A stretch of 64,000 bases of DNA from Whalleya microplaca (GCA_022497155.1 MU385752.1:310001-374000), one strand, 5' to 3'. Counted from the first letter of the stretch, positions 36,385 to 49,935 are shown. Made by a program: numbers and translations. The notes: a model not told the origin generated them from the letters alone.

Positions 36385-39300
36385 CTTGGCTGGTTTGGTT
36401 TATTAGGGGGATCTCCTGGATCTTTTCTGGGTTTGGATAGTTAATCCTATTTTAACAACTGCTGACGCTGTTGTATCTGGCCAATTCGTATAAAGAGTGG
36501 ACGAAAGATGCCTTTCCTGTCTTGGGATGCTGTATATGCCGAGACGCGCTTGCTTGGAATGACGTCGGGATTAAGATCTAAAACCTTGCTTGCTGGACCC
36601 TTTTCTCCTAAGACAGACAAATAATAAATATGGCCGAGTTAGAGAGCGTGAGTAAATGACTGTGCTGTATATCAAGGAGTGTGTGTAGTTGGCTTGGCTA
36701 GGTAAATCCTTCTCCCCCGTGCCGAATAATTACAAAGGCTAGAAAAGTGACAGAGAAGACACGACACCGGATGAAAGATGAAAAGAGATTCTACATAAGT
36801 AAAAGAGAGGAAGGGAGAGGAATTAAGAATACCAAGCGGTAAGGTGGTAATAAGGAGGAGAGGACCCGGCTCAGGAGAGATTGAATTAATCAAGTCATCT
36901 GTGGAATTGGGACGAGTGATTGGCTGGAATTCCATCGATAGGCGGAGATGTATTGACGGTCCACGGGTACAGCGGTACGGGGGACTGGGGTATCACTGTT
37001 CCTGAGCCTATTAGGCATGCGAATATGCCAGTAGCCAGTCCTAGCCAGGGGGGTTGAAATGGTTCCTGATCGTCGTTACACCGCTTTCATGCATACATCC
37101 TACCTGACCTAACCGCACAGCTACATAACGGCGTGGGATTATACGTAGTAGTGTTGTATAACAATACGAGGAGGTACATATACCTAGCTGGCAGCCAGGC
37201 TTGCCTAGTATCTACATAATAGATAATACCCATTATACAAGAGACAAAATGTCCACTTGTTGAATTAAAGTGCAATGGACAGTCCACTTTAAGTGAATTA
37301 CAGGCGTTATGTCTTAATGCGCCTCCTGTCCAGACAGACGGACTATCGTCAGTATACATACCTGCATACTCTGCAGCTCTGAATGGATGAACAACGACTA
37401 AATTAAGTTGTTATGCTAGCGGCTCGGTGCATCTAACTACGTCGTAGCTCGAATATTCCAGGGGCTAACTTAAACTTGACAAGTGACCAAACTTAAACAG
37501 AACCTTCCCTGCCGCCCCCTGCTGCCCTGTTTCCCCTACCAAGAGACTGGACCCTACGCAGTATAAAATTTTATGTGGAAAACAACCTCCTAGCTCCATT
37601 GTTCCAGAGGCGCAGCAATCCACCGAATGAGACCTTAACACTGGGCACAGCTCTACCTCACCAACAACTTGCAAAGCCGCAGCGTAGAAACGCCGAGTGC
37701 TGTTAGGGAGGCGACCCACCGTGTAATAACATCTCGGCCAGTCAGCGAGTTCTAGATCAGCCCCAAGGTTTTTCCCAGAGCTGCCAGGATCAATACCAAG
37801 ATGCGCCAGCGGCATCTAAGATGGTCAATTGGCTATTAGTTAGTTAGTGAATCGAACGAAGACGACATGATGAAAGCAAGGTTAAGTTGCTACCTTATAT
37901 ATAGAATAATGTATACAATATATGTATTGTGCAATGCAAGACAGGTCCAATATGTTAAAACAGAGTACATATATACTCGCCCGGCTAGGCGTTTACTTTT
38001 TCATAGAGTTGTACTTACTATCAGCCTCGTCTAGTATGTACATGTATGTATTGATCCGTTACCCATCCGAGCTCCACGGTTTTTACTATGTAAAACACAC
38101 ACAAAATACTAACACAAGTACATATACTGATACAGTCGAGCGCGACGCGCTGAACTTTCTGCACGATGGGCATACACGCTCCGTACATATACCGCATCCC
38201 GCATGCCGCCAAGATGCTCGCTTATTGCATTCCTCGGACGAACTGACCGTCGTTCTTGGCACCCCGGTGGACCCTTTAGGTCGTCTCGTATCTCTTCTAG
38301 GCAATGAATTTCAGGTACCTAATAACGATCTTCTGCGATTTTCACTCCTTTCTTCCTCCACCTGACATGATCAACTGATCAGCCGCTCCCCTCTCACCCC
38401 TTGGACGCCAACACCACCAGAAAACACACCAGAAAACACCAGCAAACACCACCAGGCTGCCAGGAGTCCAGGACTGCAGGACTGCAGGACTGCAGGACCA
38501 CTGAAGGGAGCAGAGGGGCAGTGTTTCCCATGACGTATCTGCGCATCCGTAGGAAGCAAACCGCGCAAAGTTCTCTTTTTATCACGATAATAATTCTCCA
38601 TCGAAAATCATTGTGCAGGCACCAACCACCTATGCAGCCATGTACTGTACAGCGAAGAATTTCCGAGTCGATCGAGGTCGTCTTATTATTAATTATGAAC
38701 CGCGATCACTTGGCTGCTACAGTAGTAGCACTAACCCCGTCCTCTCCTCTACTGCGTACCGGAATGAGTGGTCGCGGGTGCTTATGCCAAGCCAGACGGT
38801 GTTTGGGATCATGTCGACACCGGCGCGATGTTGGTTTCGATCATCGAGGCTGTGATCAAGGTGAATGATGCTATGAATCCTTTTTGACCTGCACTTTATT
38901 ATTAGGCCTCAAGCCCCTCCTCTCAGTATCTCCCTCTCCCTCTCTCGCGCGCGCGTACTTTGTACGTATATGTACATATACGGATTACCCCCGTAGCCTT
39001 CTTCAATCGTCGCAGATTGGCCTTTGCCCACAAAAGCCGGCCGTTTGTCGGTCTAAAGCCAAAGAAATTCGGATAGGCTATGAGTGCAATAACGATTGCA
39101 TCACTGCCTCCTGCATTCAAGTTGGTGCCATATTACCGTGTCATGCCCACCGCGTTTCGACGGCAAGACGGTAGCCTCGCGCGCCGGGTCCGTCCCCATT
39201 CCTTGTCTCTGTCCATTGTGCTCGGCTGTCTCAGGCAGATGTTTGTGGAACCGGAAGATGATCATTCATGTGTTCTGTTGCAATGCCAAGTCCTGTCTAA

Positions 39301-40837
39301 CATGCAAATTTTTCTGCCGATTATATGTACCAAGATATGAATATAAGCCCGGATCTTTTATGTATCTTGATTCTATTTTCATCTGTTGGCCCATTCGAGC
39401 CTCAATATGTAAAAGGAAGCTTCCCCCATGGTATCTAACAACAATTAACGTATATGTATGTATATACACGACTCTCTATGGCATGCTCACATGCTTAAAA
39501 ACAAGCAGATCCAGACCTGACCATAACCACAACGGAGCTATCCATAGACGATTTACAAGAGAATATGACATATGAGACTATGAGGAATAATAGGAGGATA
39601 AAGGATTTCTTCTTAGCAGTTATCTGTATTAATATTCATATCAGAATGAATGATTATAATTATCAAGCTAATCCCAAGTTATGAACGTGGGAACAGGAGT
39701 AGTAGTCTACTCATTTGTGTCTCGATTATAGTAAGTCGCTTATTATGAACCCGTCGAATAAAACTACTGCGAAGTCTAGTTATGTCATGGATGTCTTCGT
39801 ATTGGCCTTGCGGTATGGAATATGGGCGCGCATAATATTCGACGAGATTGGTCTCTACGATCGTGTATATAGTACCGTGTAACCCTTCACTGAAACCTTA
39901 TTCCAGGCTGGTTGGATACAATGTACATACCAATGTCACTGGTGCAGCTGAGGCCACCACATACCCGATACCAGGATCTATTGCCTTGAAAAATTACATT
40001 GGATAGTGTCTTGGTGTGGGATGTCATCGCTGGTGTGAGATAACCACCAGCGGTTCTTGTTCACATATATCGTGTAATACCTTTCGCAGAAATCAACACG
40101 CTCAGGGTGCCACGTCCTCGTAAATTGTAAAGCTATATATGTCCTAGTCCCACACAGCTGATACAATGTTATAATTCAAAATAAGTGTAATCGCGTAGTC
40201 GGTCAGATTAGCTTTTCTGGTAACAGGATGCAAAGTAATATTTAAATGATTGATTTTCTACCTAGGTAGTTGAAAGGGATGGTGCAGTCTTATAAGTCCA
40301 TATACTTTCTGTTTATATAAGTAGGTACCCTAACTAGAAGCGCTTTTCCTCATTGACCCCTTCCGTTGCGCTTATGACTTCCGGAGCTTGGTCAATGTGA
40401 CTCTAGACGTGTCTGTTGTTAAATGACGACCTCGTATTTTCTACATTTTAGTATAGTGTAAGTTTCCACGTAACTTATTGTCAGTTTCGTGGTAAATTAG
40501 TTGCGGGTGGTATGTCTGTATACAATTGATATCATAGTTGCTATATGTGTAATCATCACGTTGGTGCTATCATATAGTATAATTACTTCTAACTTGTCAA
40601 CTTGAATTGAGTTGTGTCAATCTAAGTTGACCACTGATGTTTCTCGATGCTGTACATTGAATAGTGCGCTTGGGCTTCGAAACTATTGTTCTCCTGGATG
40701 CTCAACGTTCTATCAAGGCTATTATTGAGCTCTATACCTACTGCTCTTATCTTGACATACGGCATGCTGTTCCCACACAATAGATAAACAAAGTAGCCAA
40801 TAAAATCTTCCGGTTACTTGCAGTCTTGACGACAATA
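36385..40837. other. 4.4-kb gene-poor region
   Basis: Promoter of the GH72 gene, then long non-coding DNA. A minus-strand frame at 37465-37815 (116 codons) has an ATG but no recognisable motif or partner exon and is not called. At 38417-38498 there are short repeats of an AAAACACC-type word and AGGACTGC. From about 39,550 to the MITE the DNA is AT-rich with no long frames. Confidence 0.5.
38473..38498. repeat. 8-bp tandem repeat (AGGACTGC)n
   Basis: Three adjacent copies of AGGACTGC, preceded by irregular CCAGAAAACACC-type repeats from 38417. Intergenic. Confidence 0.75.
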
Positions 40838-41159
40838 CTTGCTATGGCTAATTCGCCTCGACACGCCCCTAGGGCGTTGCGCTTTAATTAGTAAAAAGCC
40901 CATAAAAATCTCCGATATACATCTGCTACCACCTTAAATATTAGCAGATAAATGTAGATTTGTTAAGCGTTTATATTCTTGTTTTAAATATATGACAGTG
41001 CGTAGCAAAAGTACTTCAACTTATATTACAAATTATACTGAAAGCCAAGTCACTTTTATACTCCACTGATATATATCGGAATTTTTATATTACTAGGGTC
41101 TTTTACTAGTTAAAGCGCAACGCCCTAGGGGCGTGTCGAGGCGAATTAGCCATAGCAAG
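40838..41159. mobile_element. MITE with long terminal inverted repeats (TA target)
   Basis: A 322-bp element bounded by inverted repeats. The left end CTTGCTATGGCTAATTCGCC is matched by GGCGAATTAGCCATAGCAAG at the right end. The outer 49 bases are identical, and about 60 bases differ at only a few positions. Weaker complementarity continues to roughly 90 bp each side (around 40925 and 41072). The element is flanked by TA on both sides (40836-40837 and 41160-41161), the target duplication of Tc1/mariner-type transposons. The interior is AT-rich and non-coding. The near-perfect ends suggest recent mobility, with transposase supplied elsewhere. Confidence 0.88.
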
Positions 41160-42560
41160 TACCGCATTTGTAGTGTTATCGTCAAGTCAAGTGCCACAAT
41201 CCACTCTTATGCTGACTTGCACAACTTGACTTCATTAACTAGAACAACAGAATCTAAATGTCTCGCCTGGAAAATGAACGTACATGCCGAATTTATTACT
41301 TAAGAGAGGTGTACTGAGCAAATGCAAGAGTGGTCAGCCTTTAGCAAAACCTTAGGTAATTATTATAGGTGAGAAGCTCCTCACCATGGGTAGCTAGTAT
41401 ATAGGGATGTGAACGCCCTTATATTGCGTATTATTGGATCAAGTATAAAGTAAAGAGGATTTACATCATCTTGAATCCCACCTTCCCGAGAACACTACGA
41501 GAAACCAACCAAACCCGTCGAGAAGAAACTTGCGTTGCTGATAGCGCTGCACCTGGGCGTTATTTCTCTGTGCAGGTGCTATCTGAATACCAGTGGCCTA
41601 CGTATAAGACGTGCCGACAACAATGTATATTTTTAAGGCTGTATGTCTCCCAAGTCACGCAAGCTTACTACCCCATATTCTCATGTACCTACACCTGCCC
41701 AATAGTTACGAACAGAGCCATATCAGGCCAGTAATACAACATAGCAGCTACCGTGGTATATCCTTTCGCTTTCTCTTTCATCATGAAGGAGCCGCATGAC
41801 CGTCCGGCAAGAAGTTGGTGTGTTCAAAACGGCAGATGATGAGAATAATGAGTTGCTTGCTATCGCTTGGGTCGCAACGACGCGGAGATAGGCTCAGTCA
41901 TGCTGGAGAGAGCATGTGTTAGCCGAACGAAGCCTATAGGGCGAAAGACCTGTGCTACCCAATCGAAGCGTCTAGGGTAATCTGCCATAGGTGCAAAAAG
42001 CTTGTGTGACCAGTTACAGGGTTCTAGGCTCACATCCGACTTCACGTGCGTTTGTTACTCCAATTCGTACTTGCAAAGCGTCCGAATTCAGGTTTCTAAG
42101 GATAATCTAAAGATTGATACCACGTAAAATTGAACAGGCAGAAGTTAGGAGATCGAATTGATTCGATACAAGCAACTACACTTATAGCTCCGTATATAAT
42201 ACTATATAGACTTAACTGGAACCCTACCATAAACGACAAAAAAATCACCAATCATGTCACGAGATGAACGTATGAGGCAGCAGAACAACACAGTTGTTGC
42301 ACGAAGAACTAACTAAAAGGTCATTCTTCGAACAATCTCTATATACAAAACCTAACAAAGTATCCTAACAAATCAGCTCTTGTCCTTCACTGGAGAACGA
42401 AACGACTTTAGCCCATTGTCACTCAGCTCTGGTATGTCATAATTCATAAGTCAGTCTAAACGAATTGGATATCAACAACACCCCTCGTGAAAAAAGAAAA
42501 AGAAAATTACAGACCACGGCAAGAGCTGAAATCCTAGGAAATTGCAGGCTTGAGATACCC
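41160..42560. other. intergenic region
   Basis: AT-rich DNA between the MITE and the dioxygenase gene. A possible extra 3' exon of the dioxygenase lies at 42373-42428 (see that gene). Otherwise nothing is seen. Confidence 0.45.
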
Positions 42561-44121
42561 TCAGTGGCTTGTAAGCTCACCGGTATTATTGTCGTTGTCC
42601 TCGTCGTCCTCGTCGTCATCGGCCACGAAGGCTGCCGTACCATTCGAATACTTCGCCTCGATGTATTCCGGCATCGGCATGACAGCATAACGTTTGTTTA
42701 TCACCTTCCTCGCTCTATCACCAAAGGCAGCGTCCCATGGCATTCTCATGGAGGCGGGAATATGCCAGCCCAGCTGCGAGTTGCGAAGCCAGAGGCGCAC
42801 CAGATGTCTCGTCGAAGAGGCACTGTCCTGGTAGGACTCCCGCCCGTGGAGCAGCGCCAGATTGTTCAGGAAGACGATATCACCCGGCCGCGTCTCTAGC
42901 CGCAATCGGTGCTTGCGGGCTGCAGCTTGCAGCACCGCTAGCGCCGCCTCCTGCTCTGGCTTCAGTCGTGGAACGTCATCGCCGTCCCCTGAGGATGGGT
43001 GTGGACCGATCCGAGCGGGATCCATCGAGATGACCAGCTTCCCCTCATGAAACTCTACGAGGGGGCACAAGACGTAGGGGGGGTCTAATCTCGAGCTACT
43101 GCTGGGAATGTAAGCTGTGCTGTACAAGTGTGTGTGAACGTCGGATCTCGCGCCGTACACTTGGATTGGCCAATCTGGCCGAGCTAAGATATGCAGAACC
43201 TGCGGGTTGGACTCCAACAGCTCATTGTAGATCGCCGAGATCGACGCCACACAGGTATGACCACCTTCTTCTGCACAATCGCGCACTTGCATCGACAGGA
43301 TCTCGCATCCCATGTCGGTATGGTACGGCTGGAGGCGTTAACTTGGGCTGCGATGCAGCAGCAGCAGCAGCAAGCAGCAGCAAGCAGAGAGAGAAAGGGA
43401 AATAAGGGAGGGAGGGAGGGAGGAGTGGGGCTGCCCCTTACCAAGCTACTGTTTGTGTGAATCCCGTGGCGCCTCACCCGGGGCACCATCACCCAAGATT
43501 TCGACTCCGTGACATGTGCTTTTGGAGATTAGCGAATGACTCGGGGCGACTAGGTTTATATCACAAAGGAGCCCCTGCCACCTACACAACATGGCCCCCT
43601 TGGTACTTTGGACACCTCTCTGATCGCCAATATAGTCCGCCAGCCCCAGAAAGAGAATGATGTTGTCCTCCACCGAGTAGTCCTCTGGGTTGAGACCGCG
43701 GATTATGCACATCCCGCTGCCATGGTGAATCTCCAGGGCACATTGGTCGAGCCGACCCTGGAGACTGGGAAGCGGGAAGCATTCGCGCCTCACTTCATCC
43801 CCGTCCATCCCGCGACCTACGAAATCGTTAATTGGATCAGATCAACGGCCAATGATACGAGAGATATGTACTGCGGAACGACTTTAGGGTCCCTTCGATC
43901 TCGGCTATCTGAGATCGACTTAGCTCGAGAACGTGCAATTTTTCCCGGTCGAAATCTAGTCCGGACCAAGCCATCGGGCCGCCGAGCGTACGCAGGGATG
44001 GCCGGGGCGTGCCGTTCTGCTGCTGGGTCAGGCCGTCCATGGCGATTTCCCGCCCATCGGGCCGCATCCAAGGTTGCAGGCTCTCAGCAGCGAGCGGAAG
44101 CATGTGAGTTGTCATTTTCAT
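42561..44121 (-). CDS. TauD/TfdA-type Fe(II)/2-oxoglutarate dioxygenase
   Basis: Non-haem iron dioxygenase of the taurine-dioxygenase/clavaminate-synthase-like fold, 441 residues. Four exons: 44121-43872, 43816-43586, 43518-43442 and 43328-42561. An N-terminal recognition region (GLDFDREKLHVLELS, FPLPSLQGRL, GMCIIRGLNPEDYSVEDN) leads to the iron site. The HxD motif is LPYHTDMG (His189, Asp191). The distal His and the oxoglutarate Arg lie in TRHLVRLWLRN (about 361 and 364). RPGDIVFLNNLALLHGR is also typical. The exon 3-exon 4 intron holds a CTG-repeat pyrimidine tract. A GTGAGC donor at 42580 with CTGAC branch could join a last exon 42428-42373, replacing seven residues with a 19-residue tail. 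The substrate is unknown; fungal relatives use taurine and other sulfonates, or secondary metabolites. The exact start is uncertain. Confidence 0.88.
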
Positions 44122-46401
44122 GAGAGATATGGCAGATGGAGAAAAGAAGGGCTTCTCTGGAAAGGTGCGATCATGATTCCCACCGCCATAGCCACTTATA
44201 ACCACCATTTCCGCACCCATCACTTAGTCGCTCTCCTTCTACGGCATCAAGCGCTTGCCGGGCAACCAAAGGAACGATGACGAACACTTCTACACCCTCC
44301 GTTATACCCTCAACGGCGTTCATTGGCTTACTTCTCCTAAGAATTTGCAATTTTCAAGCAATCAAGCAGAAGCGAAGATGATCGCATCAACTCGGCGTGA
44401 CGTCGTTGAAAGACACAACGATGCCAACATGGCGGCCAGCAGCGGCATCGCGAGCAAAAACTACCTCTACCGGTTGCACATGATCCCATCCGGTGAAGAA
44501 AACTGGATCGTGGTTGACGATGGATTTCTTCGATGGAACGACTCCTATCGCAACGGCTGCGGGATCACGAACCGCGAAGACCGCCAGCCAAGAGGAGGCG
44601 AATCCCTATCTCTCGAAGGTGGCTCTACTTGTACTACCGAGCTTGACGTTAGGCGATATCTTGTCTAGCACCAATCGGCACAGCCTCATTAGCCTGTGGC
44701 GGATTTCTTATCTAAGAGAGGAACAACGATGCCAATCACGTCTGGGCGGGAAGCAACGGATATGGTCCGTCGAGACATGTCGAGCTGTCAGACAAACAGA
44801 TCGCCATTCCCATGTCACTGTGGCCGGTGAGCAAGTATCCCCCCTCCCCCTTCCCCTCCCCCTGAAAATCCATGTGCCTCGGAGAAGAGCTCTGCCACAC
44901 CCAGCCTTTCTTTCACCCCCCCTTTTCAACCGTTTGTCCCTGACGTGGCAGCGTGGCACCAAAGGAAACCGGGGGAGGAAGGAGGAGGAGGGGGAAAAGC
45001 CCTCGACCGAGGGTAGGACCAAGAAGGGGATGCGACCCATCCAGCGCTTGACTGCGCTGACATGGGATCACCCGGGGAAAGCGGGAATGCGTATGATGCA
45101 CACGCCTGAACAGAGCCGGTTCTGTGATTGGTTTAGAGTGCCTCCTGTGGGCACGCCCGATCGCGCATGAGGCTATCGTCAAGCATGATCTATCCGGCCG
45201 GCTTCTGGGATAGCCTGCTGGCAGGAGACCGGTCAAGAAAAACAAAATAAAAATAAAAATAAAAAAGATTTTCTCGCATTCTGCGGCAAGCTCCTTAGGC
45301 CAGCGGCATTCGGCAACGAGATCGCACGAATCATAAATAGCTGATGACCGGTCGTTCGACCTGGGTACCTAATATTATCCTCCATACCGCCATATCCGTG
45401 TCGATTCGAAAATGACAAAAAAGGTTATGATGTTGACAGGGTTTCGAACTCTACAGTATCCCGCAGAGTCAAGCATTGATGAATAATGAAATCTGGACGG
45501 CGCTTCAGCCTCTATTATAATGCACAAGATGCGTGGCTTACGCGATGTCACACTGTAAGTAAGATTTGGAGTATTTCGTCTCTACAGTGTATTACATCCG
45601 CACGTGCATACAGGTACGGAGTACAGATGTACAACGCCCAGGATGTGTGTTGGAGCAAGGTACATACATACATACACACACACATACATACACACATACA
45701 TACGCAGCTACATACAGATGTAGGGTAGTCAACTTAATTGGGGGCCGGCCGGGGACATATGAGACATGCATAACAAATAATGTCGAGTCAGCGGGGATTT
45801 CACAATACGGTGGCTGACGCTGGCGCTGGTTATCGTGGCTCGCTCTACGCTCTGGCACAGGGGCATAGAGGCGTTTATCGGTGTACATATCTAGCCCAGT
45901 AGTGACTGGCTGAGGAGACTGAGTGTGCATTAGCTCTTATCCCACGCAGTTGTGCCATAGTTAGGGGGAGGGGAGAGGAGGGGGATTGGGATTGTTTTCT
46001 TCGCACAACTTCAGGCGTCAATGACACGAGAATCTGCGCAACACTCTCCCACTTAAGGATCGCCGAAGGCAAACAGACCCATTCGTCCGGCGAAAAAGAT
46101 CGATATTACTTCTCATTGTACCTACCTACCCACTGACTCTGGTGATCCTCCTGCAACGAGAAAGTGGTTCAGCTTGTTACGTATTCCACCCCCAAGACCG
46201 GCAATCTAACCAGCTACTTCGTCGTGCAACACAAATCTGCTCACCGGTTTCCTTCTGGCAAGCATCGACTTACCCCCGCCACAACTGCACAAACTGGCCT
46301 TGACCGGCGCGTGCGACCCAGCAAGCAACGCTCAGAGACCGGCAGTTTGGCACACGAGACAGTAGCTCATCTCGTCAGCCGGGAAATGAGATCACTTGGC
46401 C
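44122..46401. other. gene-poor region with unresolved coding-like stretch
   Basis: Between the dioxygenase and the transcription factor. A plus-strand stretch at about 44380-44850 stays open in more than one frame and has coding-like composition (QEEANPYLSKVALLVLPSLT in one frame; GSNGYGPSRHVELSDKQIAI in another). I could not join exons or name a family, so it may be a decayed gene. A CATA/CACA microsatellite lies at 45659-45710. Confidence 0.4.
45659..45710. repeat. (CATA)n/(CA)n microsatellite
   Basis: Mixed ACAT and CA tandem units in intergenic DNA. Confidence 0.85.
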
Positions 46402-49313
46402 ATGATGGATGGAGCCAATACCGCCGTGTATACACCCGTTTCCGCACTCGTAAAGTCTCCATCCTCTCAATGCTTGCATCCTGCCGGGGTTATGCCAATT
46501 GACCACCCGTCGTGTAAGGTGAGCAGGGCGAGAAAGCGAGTTCGGATCGCGCCCGTCTCACCCACGACAGTCTCTCGTCCCAATTCTTCCTCGCGGATCC
46601 AGAAGAACAGTAGTAAACCTAATCATCATGGCCTTGGATTGAAGTCATCATTGGTCAAGTCAGCCCTCATCCAGGGACAAAGCCCCACAGCAGCTGCAGC
46701 GGCTGCCGTCGCCAACGACGCTGTCGTAACCTCTACTGCTGCTGCTGCCACCGCTTCTGCTGACACTCACTCGTCTGCCGCAACAGGAGACGAGCTGGGG
46801 GTCTCAGGATATCAGCGTGACCGGACTAGACTGTCCCCAACCATCTCATTGGACTATGGACCGGGGTTCGACCTGCCCAACATGATGAGTCCGGGAACCA
46901 GAGACCATTTCCTTTTATATACCAACGTCGCACAGACTCAAAGTACCGACCTGAACAACTGGTATGGCAGTGGCACGGGTTCGTGGACTTCAAGTAGCTT
47001 GAACCCTCCAATGTTCCACCCGTCAGCCCCATATCTACCAGCCCATGAGACCTCCTACGACTACTCTCCAAAAGACTACTCGGTCAATTATTCAGGTAGC
47101 ACAGCCCATACATATGTCCCATTCCTCCCCTATTTGGACTTTGTGAATCCATCACCCATGGCCATCCAGCAGCCCGTCCCTCTGGGTGATGAAGGCCCCT
47201 ATCCTCAATGGCAATACGATGCGGAACAGTCGTGCCTACCCATGCCGACCGAGAATAGTCCGCCAGAGGACTGGGTCTTGGTCGACCCGGAGAAGTCGTC
47301 CGAGGACGTCAGTCCCAAGACGTCTGTTGAGCTTCTCGATTTGTCCAGTGGCACCACCACCCGCTGTGACGAGCCATGGGTCGACACTGCTGAGGTGACA
47401 GGCAAAGCTGCAACCAGCGAAACCCACACGCCATCGCAGCCCGAAAGACGTTCTAGGTCACGCTTGGAGGGGAGTAACCGCGAACAAGCGGCCAATACCC
47501 GGAAGATTAAGGTAGGTTTCTGCTTTCTCTTCTGGTAACCCGGGGTCCCCACCCCCTTAACTAGGTTACCACGTTCACCGCTAACGTGACTGCGGGCCTG
47601 TATTCGATGCCGAATGCAAAAGATAAGGGTAAGGCCGCTCTCTCCCCCCCTTCTATATGACAAGTAGGTAGCATCGCTTACTGATCTATGCGCGCAGTGT
47701 AAGCCGGATCTAGATAACCCAGAGAGTCTCAGATGTTTGAACTGCCGCTTGCTAAATCAAGAGTCCAAGAAAGTGGTTCACAAGATCCCGTGCCTACGGT
47801 ACAAAATCACCGAGATTGCTCTCTTCCGCGAAGGCGGCCTCGGGCTAACACAGCGATGGACCGGTGCGAAAATGAAAGACCTTGGTCCTCGGGACTGGAC
47901 CAGCGAGCAAACCCCAACGATAAAAATAATCCTTGCGAAATACGAACACCCGTTCGAGGCGGAGGTGAGGAGGTTCAAGCCCAACTCTACGGACATTACT
48001 TGGCGTAACTGGGTGGATCCAGCGGGAAACCTTAGGAGAATCAACATTGAGCCTTATGCCCTGGCGAATATTAGCAAGACCGCCGCAGAATACAGCGCAT
48101 ACGTGTTCGAGAATGCAAACCTGGCAGTGAGACAGTACACCAAGAACCCCACGGTCAATGAGTTGGTGCGCAAGACGTACGCCGCTGCGTAAGTGACCAG
48201 ACAACAGTCCCATCCCGCAGCCCCATGTCTTCTTCGACCACCTCCTTGCCCCCTCCCTTCCCTTTATTTCACTTTGGCAGGTCGAATACACTGGAATTAT
48301 TACTAGGCAGCGATGGATCTACCCTGATAAAGACTGACGCAATGGCGAATGACAGCTTGGATTATACCAGAAAGCTAGAAGTAAGTCCATACACCTTCAC
48401 TCGTTGGAGAGTTGCTGCTGACTGCCCTTCAGGAATACCCGATGGACTACAAGGACGTGAACCCTGCGTACTTTCTGCTCCGCTACTTTCGCCTATGGTT
48501 CACCATACGTAAGCTTTCCGTGAACTTTCTGTTCTGTCTAGATGGCTCAATCGATGAGACAGGAAATACTACCGGGTCCGCATTCCTTGTCGGAAATGAC
48601 GCAGCGAGGCTTCACATGCAAGGAGAAGCGGACTACGACTGTCCGTATCGCGGAATGGTATCGTTACCTCGAATGGTCACGGCGCAGTTCGACTCGTTGG
48701 CCTACGAGACCATCCTCGCACCACAGCGGAAGCTCGTCCTAGAGGGGCTCAGCAAGATGATGCAGAGCCAGGATCAACAGTACTTCTTCACGATCTACCT
48801 TACCGTGTTTATGTTGTTGCATGAGGTCTCGGCGATATCCGCGGATAGGCGACGGCACGCCAGAGACAATAGGTCGGTGAGTAAAAAGACCAGGTAACCT
48901 AGCCTCCAAGAATTTCCGTCGGGCTGACTGCCGCGCAGCCCCATCGGTACACTCTCGCCCCCTTCGTCGAGAGCCTACAGGAAGGTGCCAATATCATACT
49001 CGGCCACTGGCACTACTACAAACGGGATATCGATCCCCACGTGGTGACAAAGGAGGCCAAGAAGAAGGCCGAGAAGTCCGTCTGGGGCGGTCTCGGGCCC
49101 GACGAGGCGCAGCTCCTGGCCGAAACGTGTCAGGCCTACAACGAAATCAGTGAGGCATTAATCATCCTGTGTGGGTAGTTGGACAATAACTAATATATGA
49201 GGACAGAACGTGAACCTGTGGTAGGGGAGGGGATGACATGGGAGGACGATCTTTACTTTGTGTCACATATGTTCGACGACAAATGGAAACCGAGCGATAC
49301 TTTTGCGTGGTAG
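46402..49313 (+). CDS. Zn2Cys6-type fungal transcription factor (possibly splice-defective)
   Basis: Modelled as seven exons: 46402-47511, 47596-47628, 47698-48188, 48281-48380, 48433-48876, 48939-49149 and 49207-49313, all phases consistent, 831 residues. The first 370 residues are Ser/Pro/Thr-rich, with a short Ala tract, and probably disordered. The zinc cluster is encoded across exons 2-3: ACIRCRMQKIRCKPD, then RCLNC, then the sixth Cys in IPCLRYKIT (Cys 372, 375, 382, 394, 397, 413). This is followed by the family's LTQRWTGAKMKDL region and a helical C-terminus. Exon 2 only reads the zinc finger if intron 1 ends at GCGG rather than an AG, although a GCTAAC branch site lies the ideal 10 bases upstream. 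That makes a mutated acceptor or a sequence error likely. A 33-bp in-frame mini-intron at 48510-48542 is possible. No target is known. Confidence 0.75.
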
Positions 49314-49878
49314 AAGCAGTTGAAAGGTGAGTAAATATTGATGACTGTCACATGCGGAAGTTGCCAAGTCTGCGTTTTTATTTTTGGGTTCAGTGATGGG
49401 AAGATTGAAAGGCAGCAGCAGCAAGGGCTTTCATTTTCATCCAACCACTCCCTTGCTTCTCCTAGGGGAATCTAAAACGCACCGGTATTTCAGCCGATGG
49501 GGCGCACATGATATATATAATATAGGGCCGAAGTGAGTTGAACTGGCCGACTCATCAGTCTACCCCAGCACGACGGCATTTTGAAAATGTGTACGCAGCA
49601 AAACCTATATCACATGCAAGAGTTGCTCTTCGTAGGTAACCTAGGTCTAAGATGTGCCTTCTTTAGGGTCTTTCGGCATGAACTTGCTTTACTAAAGGTC
49701 TCACGATCAGCCAGTTTCATAAGCCTGATGCATCTGCCCTAGGGAATGAGTCGCTGGGAGCATTGAAGTAGTCCTCAATGAGACGTCCGTTCAAGACGAC
49801 AACCAGACCAGCATCTCCGGAACGACAGCGATGGACTCGCTCTTACTCTGGAGCAATAAGTAGCATACTCGCGAGTAC

Positions 49879-49935
<57 letters not shown>

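Noticed and set aside
37465..37815. 116-codon minus-strand frame with ATG
   Set aside because: Isolated in AT-rich DNA, no recognisable features, no neighbours or splice partners.
40838..41159. Inverted arms as a hairpin ncRNA or chance palindrome
   Set aside because: TA duplications at both edges and arms reaching exactly to them fit a transposon better.
45659..45710. Regular CATA repeats as a possible CRISPR-like array
   Set aside because: Simple microsatellite in a eukaryotic genome with no spacers.
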